The notes under the pieces were generated by a model. The model was given only the letters and a program-made list of their open reading frames with translations. It was not told the origin of the DNA and made no database searches. Shown here piece after piece: positions 31,279 to 39,710 of a DNA stretch of 64,000 bases; the stretch's first letter is position 1; the number at the start of each line of letters is the position of its first letter. This DNA is from Streptomyces sp. YS415 (GTDB lineage Bacteria > Actinomycetota > Actinomycetes > Streptomycetales > Streptomycetaceae), in the NCBI RefSeq assembly GCF_023544665.1, contig NZ_JAMJFL010000031.1:1-64000 (forward strand), written 5' to 3'. The translations under genes and the position numbers were made by a program.

Positions 31279-31506
31279 TCAGTCGTTGACGCAGGTGTTG
31301 CCGAACGCCGGGTTCAACAGGGCGATGACGTTCACGCTGTTGCCGCACACGTTGACCGGAATGTGCACGGGGACCTGGATCACATTGCCCGAGAGGACGC
31401 CGGGGGAGCCGACGGCCGCACCGTTCGCACCCGCGTCGGCGAACGCCGGGGTGGCCATGCCCATGGCCAGGATGGCACCCGCGACAACAGCAACGGTCTT
31501 CTTCAT
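31279..31506 (-). CDS. chpD: short chaplin (ChpD-like)
   Basis: A 75-residue protein: signal peptide of 23 residues ending AFA, then a single chaplin domain (DAGANGAAVGSPGVLSGN, VPVHIPVNVCGNSVNVIALL, NPAFGNTCVND) with both Cys. AAGAAGGGATAG precedes the ATG. It is adjacent to the rodlins, as chpD is in S. coelicolor. The RACC-N15-NGTTGR motif seen before the other coat genes was not found upstream of it. Mature protein forms surface fibres on aerial hyphae. Confidence 0.87.
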   Translation of the reverse strand: MKKTVAVVAGAILAMGMATPAFADAGANGAAVGSPGVLSGNVIQVPVHIPVNVCGNSVNVIALLNPAFGNTCVND

Positions 31507-31812
31507 GAACTATCCCTTCTTGCGGTCATGCTCCTTTTTCGGCCGAAGCCGAAGCGAGCAGCGCTGTACGGCTCGCACCATGACCTGCAGCCTGCAAACG
31601 AGAAATTGACGGAGGAGGAAACCATGGAACGTGCGACACCGAGAAATTCACTCGCATGCCTCATTCCACACCGCCGCCGCTCCGCCGGGAGAGTGACGGG
31701 AACCGGGAGAGTGACGAGAACACCGACGCGTCGCCCGCGGGGTCAGTTCCCCTACGCGACCGGGCGGCCCGCAGAGGATTCAGCGGACCGCCCGGGCTGC
31801 GTGAGGGACGAC
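31507..31812. other. chpD upstream region; weak hairpin and an antisense-oriented start site
   Basis: Holds the promoter region of chpD and the 3' region of rdlA. An imperfect inverted repeat (31764-31797, one mismatch in 12) could end rdlA. On the plus strand a strong GGAGGAGG precedes an ATG at 31624, opening a frame that runs antisense through rdlA; I do not call it a gene. Confidence 0.4.
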
Positions 31813-32208
31813 TCAGTCCGACTGGCCGTTCGCCGACAGGACCGACAGGTCCTCCAGGATGTGCGAGAGCGCGGCGTCGCGCTTGGCCTGCGTGGAGTTG
31901 TCGGTGCACTGCTGCGCCAGGTCGTCCGACAGGATCGGGACGTCCTGGATGGGCACGATGTTGATGACGGCGACGTTGATGTCCTCCAGCGCGGCGCACG
32001 GCTTGTTCAGCGTCCCGTCGACCAGCGAGAGCTGCGGGCTCATGTCGCCCTTGGTCGCCGAGTTGCCGAAGGACGAACTGGCACCGTTGCCGTTGGCCAC
32101 GGCCGGGCCGGAGTCGTCACCGATGGCAAGCGCCTGGGGAGCCGCCGCCACCGACATACCAATGACAGAAGCGGCAGCCGCCGCGGCGACCATTGCCTTC
32201 TTAAGCAC
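31813..32208 (-). CDS. rdlA: rodlin RdlA
   Basis: A 131-residue secreted rodlin. The signal peptide covers residues 1-29 (ending ALA). The mature protein has the family sequence IGDDSGPAVANGNGASSSFGNS, SPQLSLVDGTLNKPC, AVINIVPIQDVPILSDDLAQQC and KRDAALSHILEDLSVLS. Rodlins organise chaplin fibres into the paired rodlet pattern on aerial hyphae. The GTG at 32208 is preceded by AAAGGAACG. It is divergent from rdlB with a shared 243-base regulatory region and a sigma-BldN-like promoter 44 bases upstream. Confidence 0.93.
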   Translation of the reverse strand: MLKKAMVAAAAAASVIGMSVAAAPQALAIGDDSGPAVANGNGASSSFGNSATKGDMSPQLSLVDGTLNKPCAALEDINVAVINIVPIQDVPILSDDLAQQCTDNSTQAKRDAALSHILEDLSVLSANGQSD

Positions 32209-32251
32209 TTCGCGTTCCTTTCCTCGTAGCGACGCATGTCGTACGGCTTCA

Positions 32252-32277
32252 TCAACCGAGCGCGTCGGGATTGGTTG
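32252..32277 (-). promoter_or_regulatory. putative sigma-BldN-type promoter of rdlA
   Basis: Minus strand CAACC (32277-32273), 15 nt, GGTTGA (32257-32252), ending 44 bases before the rdlA start. Confidence 0.6.
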
Positions 32278-32379
32278 CGGGGGTTCACCCGGTTGGCGCA
32301 CGGAGCCGGGAAACGCGTGGTCCCCAGCGGTGCCGCCCGGCAAACGTCCCCCGGTGTGGGCCGACGGAGTGAACGAGAG

Positions 32380-32405
32380 AAACCAAGTCGCGCCGGATCA
32401 GTTGG
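32380..32405 (+). promoter_or_regulatory. putative sigma-BldN-type promoter of rdlB
   Basis: AAACC (32380-32384), 15 nt, AGTTGG (32400-32405), ending 47 bases before the rdlB start and mirroring the rdlA promoter. Confidence 0.6.
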
Positions 32406-32451
32406 ACCAGAGCGCTCCGGTGCACACGTGTTTCTCTGAAAGGACTGGCCA

Positions 32452-32844
32452 GTGTTCAAGAAGGTTATTGCCACCGCGGCTCTCGCCGCTTCCGTCGTGG
32501 GTACCTCCGCTGTCGCGGCTCCCCAGGCGCTTGCCATCGGTGACGACTCCGGCCCGGCCCTGGCTAACGGCAACGGGGCCATGCAGAGCTTCGGCAACTC
32601 CAGCACCTACGGCAACATGAGCCCGCAGATGGCGCTCATCCAGGGCTCCTTCAACAAGCCCTGCATCGCCCTGGAGGACATCAACGTCCCCGTCGTCAAC
32701 CTCATCCCGATCCAGGACGTCCCGATCCTTTCGGACGACATGAACCAGCAGTGTGCCGAGAACTCGACGCAGACCAAGCGGGACGGCGCGCTGGCGCACC
32801 TCCTGGAGGACGTGTCGATCCTGTCGCAGAACAGCGAGAGCTGA
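32452..32844 (+). CDS. rdlB: rodlin RdlB
   Basis: A 130-residue secreted rodlin, about 70 per cent like RdlA by eye: signal peptide to about residue 28 (ending ALA), IGDDSGPALANGNGAMQSFGNS, SPQMALIQGSFNKPC, VPVVNLIPIQDVPILSDDMNQQC, KRDGALAHLLEDVSILS. It starts with GTG at 32452 after AAAGGA. It is divergent from rdlA and followed by a strong terminator. Extracellular; acts with chaplins in the rodlet layer. Confidence 0.93.
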   Translation: MFKKVIATAALAASVVGTSAVAAPQALAIGDDSGPALANGNGAMQSFGNSSTYGNMSPQMALIQGSFNKPCIALEDINVPVVNLIPIQDVPILSDDMNQQCAENSTQTKRDGALAHLLEDVSILSQNSES

Positions 32845-32854
32845 CGCCGGTACG

Positions 32855-32890
32855 AGGGCGGGGCCACCGGTTGTCCGGTGGCCCCGCCCT
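32855..32890. terminator. 16-bp hairpin terminator after rdlB
   Basis: AGGGCGGGGCCACCGG (32855-32870) pairs perfectly with 32875-32890 around a TTGT loop, between the convergent rdlB and lipoprotein genes. Confidence 0.85.
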
Positions 32891-32926
32891 TCGGCGTGTC
32901 CGGGGCTGCCGCCGGTATGCGGCCGG

Positions 32927-34465
32927 TCAGTCCCCGGGGTGCAGGGGCAGGGCCCGGTGGATGGTCGCGGCGAGGTCCCGCACCGCCCGGTCCTCGGTGG
33001 CGTCCGCCAGCGACTCGGCGCGCCCGGCCAGTTCGCGCAGGGGCGGCGCGCCCGGCAGTGCGGGCCGGTCGTCACCGCCCCGGCGGAGGGCGTCGGCGAA
33101 GTAGGCCGCGACGGCCGTGACCTGGAAGCGGGGGCTCGCGCTCCACAGGTCGTCGTCGAGCGAGGCCCGCTCCAGCCGACCGGACTCCTCGTGCGGGGCG
33201 CGGGTGTCGGGGTCCTGCCAGCGGACCGTGGCGGTGGCGAGATGGCCGTCGGCGCCGGGCACGGTGCGGACCGCGTACACGGCGGTCACGGTGTGACCGG
33301 GGCCGATCTCGCCGCCGTCCACCCGGTCGTCGCGGAAGTCGTCGTCGGCGACGCGGCGGTTGTCGTAGCCGATCAGGCGGAACTCCTCGACCGTTTCCGG
33401 GTCGAAGGCGACCTGGGCCTTGGCGTCCCGGGCCGTCAGGTCGATGTTGCGCGGGAGCTGCTCGCTGAAGACCTCGCGGGCCTCCTCCTCGCCCGACACG
33501 TACACCGTGTGGCCGTCGCCCTTGTCCGCCAGGCGTTCCATCAGGGCGTCGCCGTAGTCGCTGCCGACGCCCACGCCGAAGAGGCTGATGCCGTGCTCCT
33601 GCCGGGCGCCCGCGATGCGTTCCAGGATGGTGTCGGCGTCGGTGGCGCCCGTGTTGGCGAGGGCGTCGGAGATCAGGACGACCCGGTTCGTCGCGCCCTC
33701 GCGCAGGCCCTCCACCGCGGTCGCGTAGCCGGTCTCGACGCCCGCTTGCAGGTTGGTCGACAGGGTCGGCTCCAGGCTGTCGACGGCCTCGTGGATCGCG
33801 TCGCGGTTGCCGCCCACGCGGGTCATCGGCAGGACCGTCTCGGCCTCGTCGCTGAACGTCACGACGGCGACCGAGTCGTCGTCGCGCAGGCGGTCGGTCA
33901 TCACCCCCAGCGACTCCTGGGCCAGGTCGAGGCGGCCCTCCTCGCTCATAGAGCCCGAGATGTCGATGACGAAGGTCAGGGCGGCGGGCGGGCGTTCGTC
34001 CTCGGCCGGGGCGGCTCGGGTGGCCAGGCCGACACGGACCAGGGACCAGTCCTCCCGGTCCGTGCGCGCGCCGTCGACCGTGACGGAGAAGCCGTCGCCG
34101 TCGGGGCGGTCGTAGTCCTGGCGGAAGCTGTTGACGAACTCCTCGGGGCGGACCGTCCAGGGGTCGGGCAGCCGGCCCTCGGCGAGGGTGCGTCGGGCGT
34201 AGCCGTAGGAGGCGGTGTCGACGTCCAGGGCGAAGGTGGAGAGGTGGTCGGGGGTCGGGGCGATGTCCCGGGAGGTGCCGTCGTCGTCCCGTTCGTCGTA
34301 CTCGCCGCTGTCGGGGGCCGGGGCCGGGTGGTGGTCGCCGCTCTTGTCCGAGCTGTCCGTCGCCCGGTCGCCGCTTCCCTGGCCGCAGCCCGTCAGCAGC
34401 AGGCCCGCCGTCGTGAGCGCCAGCACCGCGCCCCGCCACCGTCGTCGTGTGCCGTACCGTGCCAT
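32927..34465 (-). CDS. von Willebrand factor A lipoprotein (YfbK-like)
   Basis: A 512-residue lipoprotein: signal peptide with lipobox LLTGC (Cys at about residue 27), an acidic Asp/Ser linker, the YfbK-type N-terminal domain (STFALDVDTASYGYARRTL, PEEFVNSFRQDYD), a VWA domain with an intact MIDAS (FVIDISGSMSEEG near 155-170, SDALANTGATD), and a C-terminal region typical of the family. It is exposed on the outer face of the membrane and likely binds a protein ligand through a divalent ion. The role is unknown. GGGGGAA precedes the ATG. Downstream of rdlB and convergent with it. Confidence 0.85.
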   Translation of the reverse strand: MARYGTRRRWRGAVLALTTAGLLLTGCGQGSGDRATDSSDKSGDHHPAPAPDSGEYDERDDDGTSRDIAPTPDHLSTFALDVDTASYGYARRTLAEGRLPDPWTVRPEEFVNSFRQDYDRPDGDGFSVTVDGARTDREDWSLVRVGLATRAAPAEDERPPAALTFVIDISGSMSEEGRLDLAQESLGVMTDRLRDDDSVAVVTFSDEAETVLPMTRVGGNRDAIHEAVDSLEPTLSTNLQAGVETGYATAVEGLREGATNRVVLISDALANTGATDADTILERIAGARQEHGISLFGVGVGSDYGDALMERLADKGDGHTVYVSGEEEAREVFSEQLPRNIDLTARDAKAQVAFDPETVEEFRLIGYDNRRVADDDFRDDRVDGGEIGPGHTVTAVYAVRTVPGADGHLATATVRWQDPDTRAPHEESGRLERASLDDDLWSASPRFQVTAVAAYFADALRRGGDDRPALPGAPPLRELAGRAESLADATEDRAVRDLAATIHRALPLHPGD

Positions 34466-34612
34466 CGTCCGTTCCCCCTTGGTCCGTTGACGTCGACTGC
34501 TGTGACTGTGACGGGGCCAGGGGGCGGAACGTGCGGTACGGGGTGTTGCGGGTGGGTCTCGAAGTGGGCACGGCGGGGGGCCGTCGAGACCGGTGGGTGA
34601 TCCTCCGGTGAC

Positions 34613-35467
34613 CTAGGACACCACGTCCTTGCGCGCGAAACCGCGGAAGGCCAGCGCGAACAGGACGACGGCGTACGTTACCGAGACGGCGACGCCCTGG
34701 ATCATGCCGGACCACTCCGGGGTGGGCTGGACGGCGTCCGCCCAGGCGAACTGCCAGTGCGCGGGCAGGAAGTGGCGCCAGTCGCCGAGGGCGGTCACCG
34801 CGTCCAGGACGTTGCCGACGATGGTGAGGCCCACCGCGCCGCCGACCGCGCCGAGCGCGGCGTCGGTCTTCGTCGACAGCCAGAACGCGAGTCCCGCGGT
34901 GACCAGTTGGGAGACGAAGATGTACGCCACGACGACCACCAGGCGCTGTGCCGCGGTGCCCGGGTCGAGCGAGCCGCCGGTGGGGATGGCCAGCGGGCCC
35001 CAGCCGTAGGCGGCGCTGCCGACGGCCAGCGCGACCACCGGCAGCAGCACCATCGCGGCGAGGCTCAGGCCGAGCCCGACGACGAGCTTGGACCACAGCA
35101 GCCGGGCCCGTGGCACGGGCGCCGCGAGCAGATACCGCAGCGAGGCCCAGCCGGCCTCCGAGGCCACCGTGTCGCCGCAGAACAGGGCGACCGGGATGAC
35201 CAGCAGGAAGCCGGCGGAGACGAACAGGTTCACCGCGGCGAAGTTGGCGCCGGAGGAGGTGGCCGTGTCCATCAGGGTGATGCGGTCGCCGCCGCGGTCC
35301 GGCTCGCCGCCGATCGCGAAGGCGACCAGCAGCACGAACGGCAGGGCGGCCAGGATCGCGCCCATCACCAGGGTGCGGCGGCGCTTGAGCTGACGGATCA
35401 GCTCGACGCGGAGCGGCAGGGTGCGGCCTGCCTGGTAGCCGGAGGCGACCTCGGTGAGCGTGCTCAT
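34613..35467 (-). CDS. ABC-2 type transporter permease
   Basis: A 284-residue integral membrane protein with six predicted helices and the ABC-2 pattern (LIRQLKRRRTLVMGAILAALPFVLLVAF, then a loop of about 40 residues, AGFLLVIPVALFCGDTVASEAGWASLRYLLAAPVPRARLLWSK). It overlaps the ATPase gene by four bases (ATGA). Together they form an exporter; the substrate is unknown. Confidence 0.85.
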   Translation of the reverse strand: MSTLTEVASGYQAGRTLPLRVELIRQLKRRRTLVMGAILAALPFVLLVAFAIGGEPDRGGDRITLMDTATSSGANFAAVNLFVSAGFLLVIPVALFCGDTVASEAGWASLRYLLAAPVPRARLLWSKLVVGLGLSLAAMVLLPVVALAVGSAAYGWGPLAIPTGGSLDPGTAAQRLVVVVAYIFVSQLVTAGLAFWLSTKTDAALGAVGGAVGLTIVGNVLDAVTALGDWRHFLPAHWQFAWADAVQPTPEWSGMIQGVAVSVTYAVVLFALAFRGFARKDVVS

Positions 35468-38097
35468 GCGGAACCTCCGATCAGGGTGAGGAAGGCGTCC
35501 TCCAGGCGGCGGTGCGGGCCCACCGACCGGACGGGCACTTCGAGGCGTACGAGGTCGGCGACCAGGCGGGAGGCGCTGCCGTCGGCGCCGAGGCGGACCA
35601 GCAGCCCCTCGTCGGTCCGTACTGCCGAGGCGACGCCTTCGAGCGCGGTCACCTTCTCCACGACCGGCTCCTCGACCGGGGTGGCCGTGCCCACGAGCAG
35701 GGTGTCGCCGGAGCCGACGATCTCGCCGACCGGACCCGCCTGGACGAGCCGGCCGCGGTCCATGACCACCAGGTGGGTGCAGGTCTGCTCGACCTCCGCC
35801 AGCAGATGGCTGGAGACGATCACCGTGCGTCCGGCGGCCGCGTACCGGATCATCACCTCGCGCATCTCGCGGATCTGGGGCGGGTCGAGGCCGTTGGTCG
35901 GCTCGTCCAAAATCAGCAGGTCCGGCAGGCCGAGCATGGCCTGGGCAATGGCCAGGCGCTGGCGCATGCCCTGGGAGTACGTGCGGACCGCGCGGGCCAG
36001 GGCGTCACCGAGACCGGCGATCTCCAGGGCCTCGTCCAGGTGGGCATCCCCGGCCGGGCGGCCGGTGGCGGCCCAGTACAGCTCCAGGTTCTCCCGGCCC
36101 GACAAGTGCGGCAGGAAGCCAGAGCCCTCGACGAAGGCGCCGACCCGGGACAGGACCGGGGAGCCGGGGCGGATGGCGTGGCCGAAGACGCGGATCTCGC
36201 CGCCGTCCGGCCGGATCAGGCCCATCAGCATCCGCAGGGTCGTCGTCTTGCCGGCGCCGTTCGGCCCGAGCAGGCCGAGGACCTGGCCCTGCTCGACGCG
36301 GAAGGTGACCTCGCGGACGCTGTAGCGGTCGCCGCCCGCGTACTTCTTGCTCAGGTCCGTGATCTGGAGCGGGACCTCGGCCAGCTCCGGGTCGGGGGCG
36401 GGTGCCGCGGTGCGGCGGCGGGCGGTCAGCAGCAGGGCCGCGGCGACCAGCGCACCGGCGACGGGCAGCCACCACACCCAGGCGGGCAGCGGGGCGGCGG
36501 CGGTGGTCACGCCGGGGGCCGTGGGCACGTTCAGGTCGCTCTTCAGGGCGACCCGGTACGTCGCCGGGGCGGCCGGGGAGGCGTAGCCGAGGTCCGTGGA
36601 GGCGAGGACCAGGCGCAGCCGGTGGCCCTTGTCGATCTCGTGGTCGACGGCGGGGAGCGTGATCGTCACGTCCTTGCCGGACTTCGCGCCCTCGACGCGC
36701 ACCGGCGCGACCAGCTGGGACGGCAGCACCTGCCGGCTGCCGTCGGCGCCGACGTCGTAGACCTTGGCGAAGAGGACGGCGTCCTCGCTGGTCGACTCGA
36801 CGTGCACGGTGACCGTCGGGGAGCCGGTGATGCGCAGGTCGTCCCGGACGGGGGCCGAGTCGAAGCGGGCGTACTGGCCGGGGAAGTCGAGGGAGACGCC
36901 GACGCCGAGGGAGGAGAGCTGGGCGAGGCCGCCGCCGCCCAGGCCCGGCAGGGCGGAGACGGCGGGCGGGCTGGCGCCGGCCGGGTTGGCGAAGCTCTGT
37001 TCGCGGCCGGTCAGGGCGACCTGGGTGCGGCCGCTGTCCAGACCGGGGTAGCGGTCCCCGCTCGCGCCCCGCAACTGGGCCTGGCCGTCGGTGGAGTCGA
37101 CGCCTCCGGTGCGGGTGACGCGGAAGGCGGGGCCGGTGTCGACGGCCTCGTCGCCCTTGAGGTACCGGTCGAACCAGGCGTGCACGCGGGCCCGGACCCG
37201 GTCGGCCTCCTGGTCGCCGCCGTCGTGGCCGCCCGCGATCCAGTCGACGTCGACGGGGGCGCCGTTGGCCCGGATCGCCTTCGCGGCGGCGTCGGCCTGG
37301 CCGAGCGGAAAGAGGGAGTCGGTCTGGCCCTGCATCAGGAGCGTGGGGACGTCGATGCGGTCGGCGACGGCGGACGGGGAGCGCTGCTCCAGCAGTGCGC
37401 GCGCCTCGGCGTCCGGGGTGCCGGACTCGGCGACCCGCTCGTACATCCGGCACAGCCGGTCCTCGAAGCGGTGGCAGCCGCCGCCGGTGTTGACGAAGAG
37501 GCCGGCCCAGAGCTTCTTGAAGACGCCGTTCGGGAAGAGGGCGTCGGCGAGGTTCCAGTACGTCACCGACGGGGCGATGGCGTCGACGCGGTCGTCGTAC
37601 CCGGCGCCGAGGAGGCTGATCGCGCCGCCGTAGGAGGCGCCCGCCATGCCCACGCGCGGGTCGCCGGTCTCGTCGAGCCGGACCTGGGGCTGCTTCGCCA
37701 GCCAGTCGATCAGTCCGGTGACGTCGGCGACCTCGCCCTTCGGGTCGTTGAGTCCGATCGCGCCGGTGGACCTGCCGAAGCCGCGGGCCGACCAGGTCAG
37801 CACCGCGTACCCGTCGGCGGCCAGGTCCTCGGCCTGCTCGCGCACGTCGTCCTTGCTGCCGCCGAAGCCGTGGCCGAGCAGGACTGCGGGGCGCCGCTCA
37901 CCGCCCGGGGCGGTGAAGAACGAGGTGTCCAGGCGTACGTCGCCCACGGACAGGACCCGGTCGGCGCGGTGCACCGCGGGCCCCTCGTCCGAGGCGACGG
38001 CGGTCCAGGTGCCGGCGCCGGCGAGCACGACGACGGCGGCCCCGGCGGCCAGCAGACGCCGGGGCCGCCGGAACGGCCCTCGCAGTCGAAGATCCAT
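35464..38097 (-). CDS. fusion of extracellular-type serine hydrolase (S15/CocE) and ABC transporter ATPase
   Basis: An 877-residue two-part protein. Residues about 15-32 are a membrane helix or signal anchor. About 45-530 is an alpha/beta hydrolase of the X-Pro dipeptidyl-peptidase/CocE type: LLGHGFGGSKDDVREQAEDL, nucleophile Ser in GMAGASYGGA, Asp in GQTDSLFP, His in AGGHDGG, with a beta-sandwich region behind. A second helix lies at about 545-568 (LPAWVWWLPVAGALVAAALLL). Residues about 585-877 are an ABC ATPase: GPNGAGKTT, SQGMRQRLAIA, LLILDEPTNGLD, SSHLL. The topology puts the hydrolase outside and the ATPase inside. It pairs with the ABC-2 permease. Confidence 0.88.
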   Translation of the reverse strand: MDLRLRGPFRRPRRLLAAGAAVVVLAGAGTWTAVASDEGPAVHRADRVLSVGDVRLDTSFFTAPGGERRPAVLLGHGFGGSKDDVREQAEDLAADGYAVLTWSARGFGRSTGAIGLNDPKGEVADVTGLIDWLAKQPQVRLDETGDPRVGMAGASYGGAISLLGAGYDDRVDAIAPSVTYWNLADALFPNGVFKKLWAGLFVNTGGGCHRFEDRLCRMYERVAESGTPDAEARALLEQRSPSAVADRIDVPTLLMQGQTDSLFPLGQADAAAKAIRANGAPVDVDWIAGGHDGGDQEADRVRARVHAWFDRYLKGDEAVDTGPAFRVTRTGGVDSTDGQAQLRGASGDRYPGLDSGRTQVALTGREQSFANPAGASPPAVSALPGLGGGGLAQLSSLGVGVSLDFPGQYARFDSAPVRDDLRITGSPTVTVHVESTSEDAVLFAKVYDVGADGSRQVLPSQLVAPVRVEGAKSGKDVTITLPAVDHEIDKGHRLRLVLASTDLGYASPAAPATYRVALKSDLNVPTAPGVTTAAAPLPAWVWWLPVAGALVAAALLLTARRRTAAPAPDPELAEVPLQITDLSKKYAGGDRYSVREVTFRVEQGQVLGLLGPNGAGKTTTLRMLMGLIRPDGGEIRVFGHAIRPGSPVLSRVGAFVEGSGFLPHLSGRENLELYWAATGRPAGDAHLDEALEIAGLGDALARAVRTYSQGMRQRLAIAQAMLGLPDLLILDEPTNGLDPPQIREMREVMIRYAAAGRTVIVSSHLLAEVEQTCTHLVVMDRGRLVQAGPVGEIVGSGDTLLVGTATPVEEPVVEKVTALEGVASAVRTDEGLLVRLGADGSASRLVADLVRLEVPVRSVGPHRRLEDAFLTLIGGSA

Positions 38098-38321
38098 GCC
38101 GTCAACCGTACGGGGTCAACCTGTCGGGGAGTTGTCGACCGCAGAGTGAACCGGCCCACCTCCCACGGGCGTACGGCGGCCCTCCCGCATACCGCGCCCG
38201 TGGTACGAGGACCGCTGTTCGAGGCACCACCCGATCCACTGAAGCGGGGCGAAACGGTACGCCCCGGTCCCGGGCGCGGCAGACCCTAGAAGGTCCGCCC
38301 CCACGCGAACGGAGACGCCCT

Positions 38322-39707
38322 GTGCGCATCACCGACATCCAGCGCTGCGAGGTCCGGCCCGGACGGCTCGTCGAGTGGACGCTCAGTCCGGCGACCGTCG
38401 AGAGAGCCTCGCGGCTGCCGGACGACACGCGCCCGCCGGCGTACATCCAGGAGTCGCACATCAGGACCGCCCGGAGCGTGCGCGAGGACGGGCTGTTCGT
38501 CCCGACCTGGCTCGGCACGGCGTTCGACATCCCGGGCCGGGTCGACCTCGACGCCCTCCAGGACGCCCTGCGGACCTGGACGCTGCGCCACGAGACGCTG
38601 CGCAGCGGCTTCCGGCTGGCCGGTGACGAGCTGCGCCGGTTCACGCTCGGCACGCAGGAGGTGGCGCTGCACCGCGAGGTGGTCGGGGACTTCACCGACG
38701 CGGCGGACCTGGTCCAGCACCTCCAGGACCGGTTCGACGTGGTGGCGGACGCACTGCGCTGGCCGAACCTGATCTACGCGGCGGTGGTGCGGGACGACGC
38801 CACCAGCGTGTACCTGGCCTTCGACCACAGCAACGTCGACGCCTACTCGCTGCACCGCATCCCCGCCGAGCTGCTCGAGCTGTACGCGGCGGCCCTCGCG
38901 GGCCGGACCGAGGAGCAGCCGGCGGTGAGCAGTTACATCGACTTCTGCGAGCTGGAGCGGGCGGACGCGGACCGGATCGACGAGAGCCACGAGATCGTCG
39001 GCCGCTGGCGGGAGTTCATCGGGCGGTGCGACGGCACGCTGCCGGGCTTCCCGGTCGACCTCGGGGTGCAGCCCGGAGGGCCGCTGCCCACGCAGAAGCT
39101 GATGCGGGAGATGCTCGTCGACGCGGACGACGCCGCCGCGTTCGAGGCGTACTGCCGGCCCTGCGGCGGGAGCCTGGTCGGTCTGCTGGCGGCCACGGCG
39201 CTCATCGTCCGGGAGATCGGGGGGCAGTCCGTCTACCGCACGGTCGTGCCCTTCCACACGCGGGTGAAGTCGCGGTGGTCGGATTCCCTGGGGTGGTACG
39301 TGGGGGGTGCGCCGATCGAGGTCCCGCTGGTGCCGGAGCCGGACTTCGCCGGGGCCCTGCGCAGTGTGCGCGCGCAGTTGCAGGCCGCCCGGCCGCTGGC
39401 GCGGATGCCGCTCGCCCGGGTGCTGACGCTGCTCGGGACCGACTTCCGGCCCACCTCGCCGGACCTGTACTCGATCGTGTCGTACCTCGACGCCCGGGGG
39501 CTTCCGGGCGCCGGGGACTGGGCCGGCCAGTCGGCGTACGCGCTGATCAGGGTGTCGTACGGGGATCAGGTCTGTGTCTGGGTGAACCGGCTGCACGAGG
39601 GGCTCTGGCTCGCCAGCCGGTACCCGGACACGGACGTCGCCCACAAGAACATGCGGCTGTACGTGGAGCGGTTGCGGGACGTCGTGGTGGGAGTGGCCCG
39701 CGGGTGA
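38322..39707 (+). CDS. free-standing condensation-domain protein
   Basis: A 461-residue protein with the condensation/acyltransferase fold of non-ribosomal peptide synthetases and PapA-type enzymes: LDALQDALRTWTLRHETLRSGF near residue 75, then the active-site region LAFDHSNVDAYSLHRIPAEL. The usual HHxxxDG is here DHSNVDA: the catalytic His and the Asp remain, while the first His and the Gly are changed. The C-terminal half (SLVGLLAATALIVREIGG, TVVPFHTRVKSRWSDSLGWYVGGAPIEVPL) is standard. There is no carrier protein or adenylation gene nearby. It may transfer an acyl group to a surface lipid or metabolite. GTG start at 38322. Confidence 0.82.
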   Translation: MRITDIQRCEVRPGRLVEWTLSPATVERASRLPDDTRPPAYIQESHIRTARSVREDGLFVPTWLGTAFDIPGRVDLDALQDALRTWTLRHETLRSGFRLAGDELRRFTLGTQEVALHREVVGDFTDAADLVQHLQDRFDVVADALRWPNLIYAAVVRDDATSVYLAFDHSNVDAYSLHRIPAELLELYAAALAGRTEEQPAVSSYIDFCELERADADRIDESHEIVGRWREFIGRCDGTLPGFPVDLGVQPGGPLPTQKLMREMLVDADDAAAFEAYCRPCGGSLVGLLAATALIVREIGGQSVYRTVVPFHTRVKSRWSDSLGWYVGGAPIEVPLVPEPDFAGALRSVRAQLQAARPLARMPLARVLTLLGTDFRPTSPDLYSIVSYLDARGLPGAGDWAGQSAYALIRVSYGDQVCVWVNRLHEGLWLASRYPDTDVAHKNMRLYVERLRDVVVGVARG

Positions 39708-39710
39708 GGG

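Noticed and set aside
32753..34600. Long open frames of more than 500 codons on the strand opposite the VWA lipoprotein and other genes
   Set aside because: They are typical third-position GC shadows: low-complexity Arg, Gly, Val and His products without starts or motifs, opposite genes with clear domains.
35512..38289. A 925-codon frame opposite the hydrolase-ABC fusion
   Set aside because: It is wholly antisense to a gene with intact catalytic and Walker motifs; composition and lack of a ribosome site mark it as a shadow.
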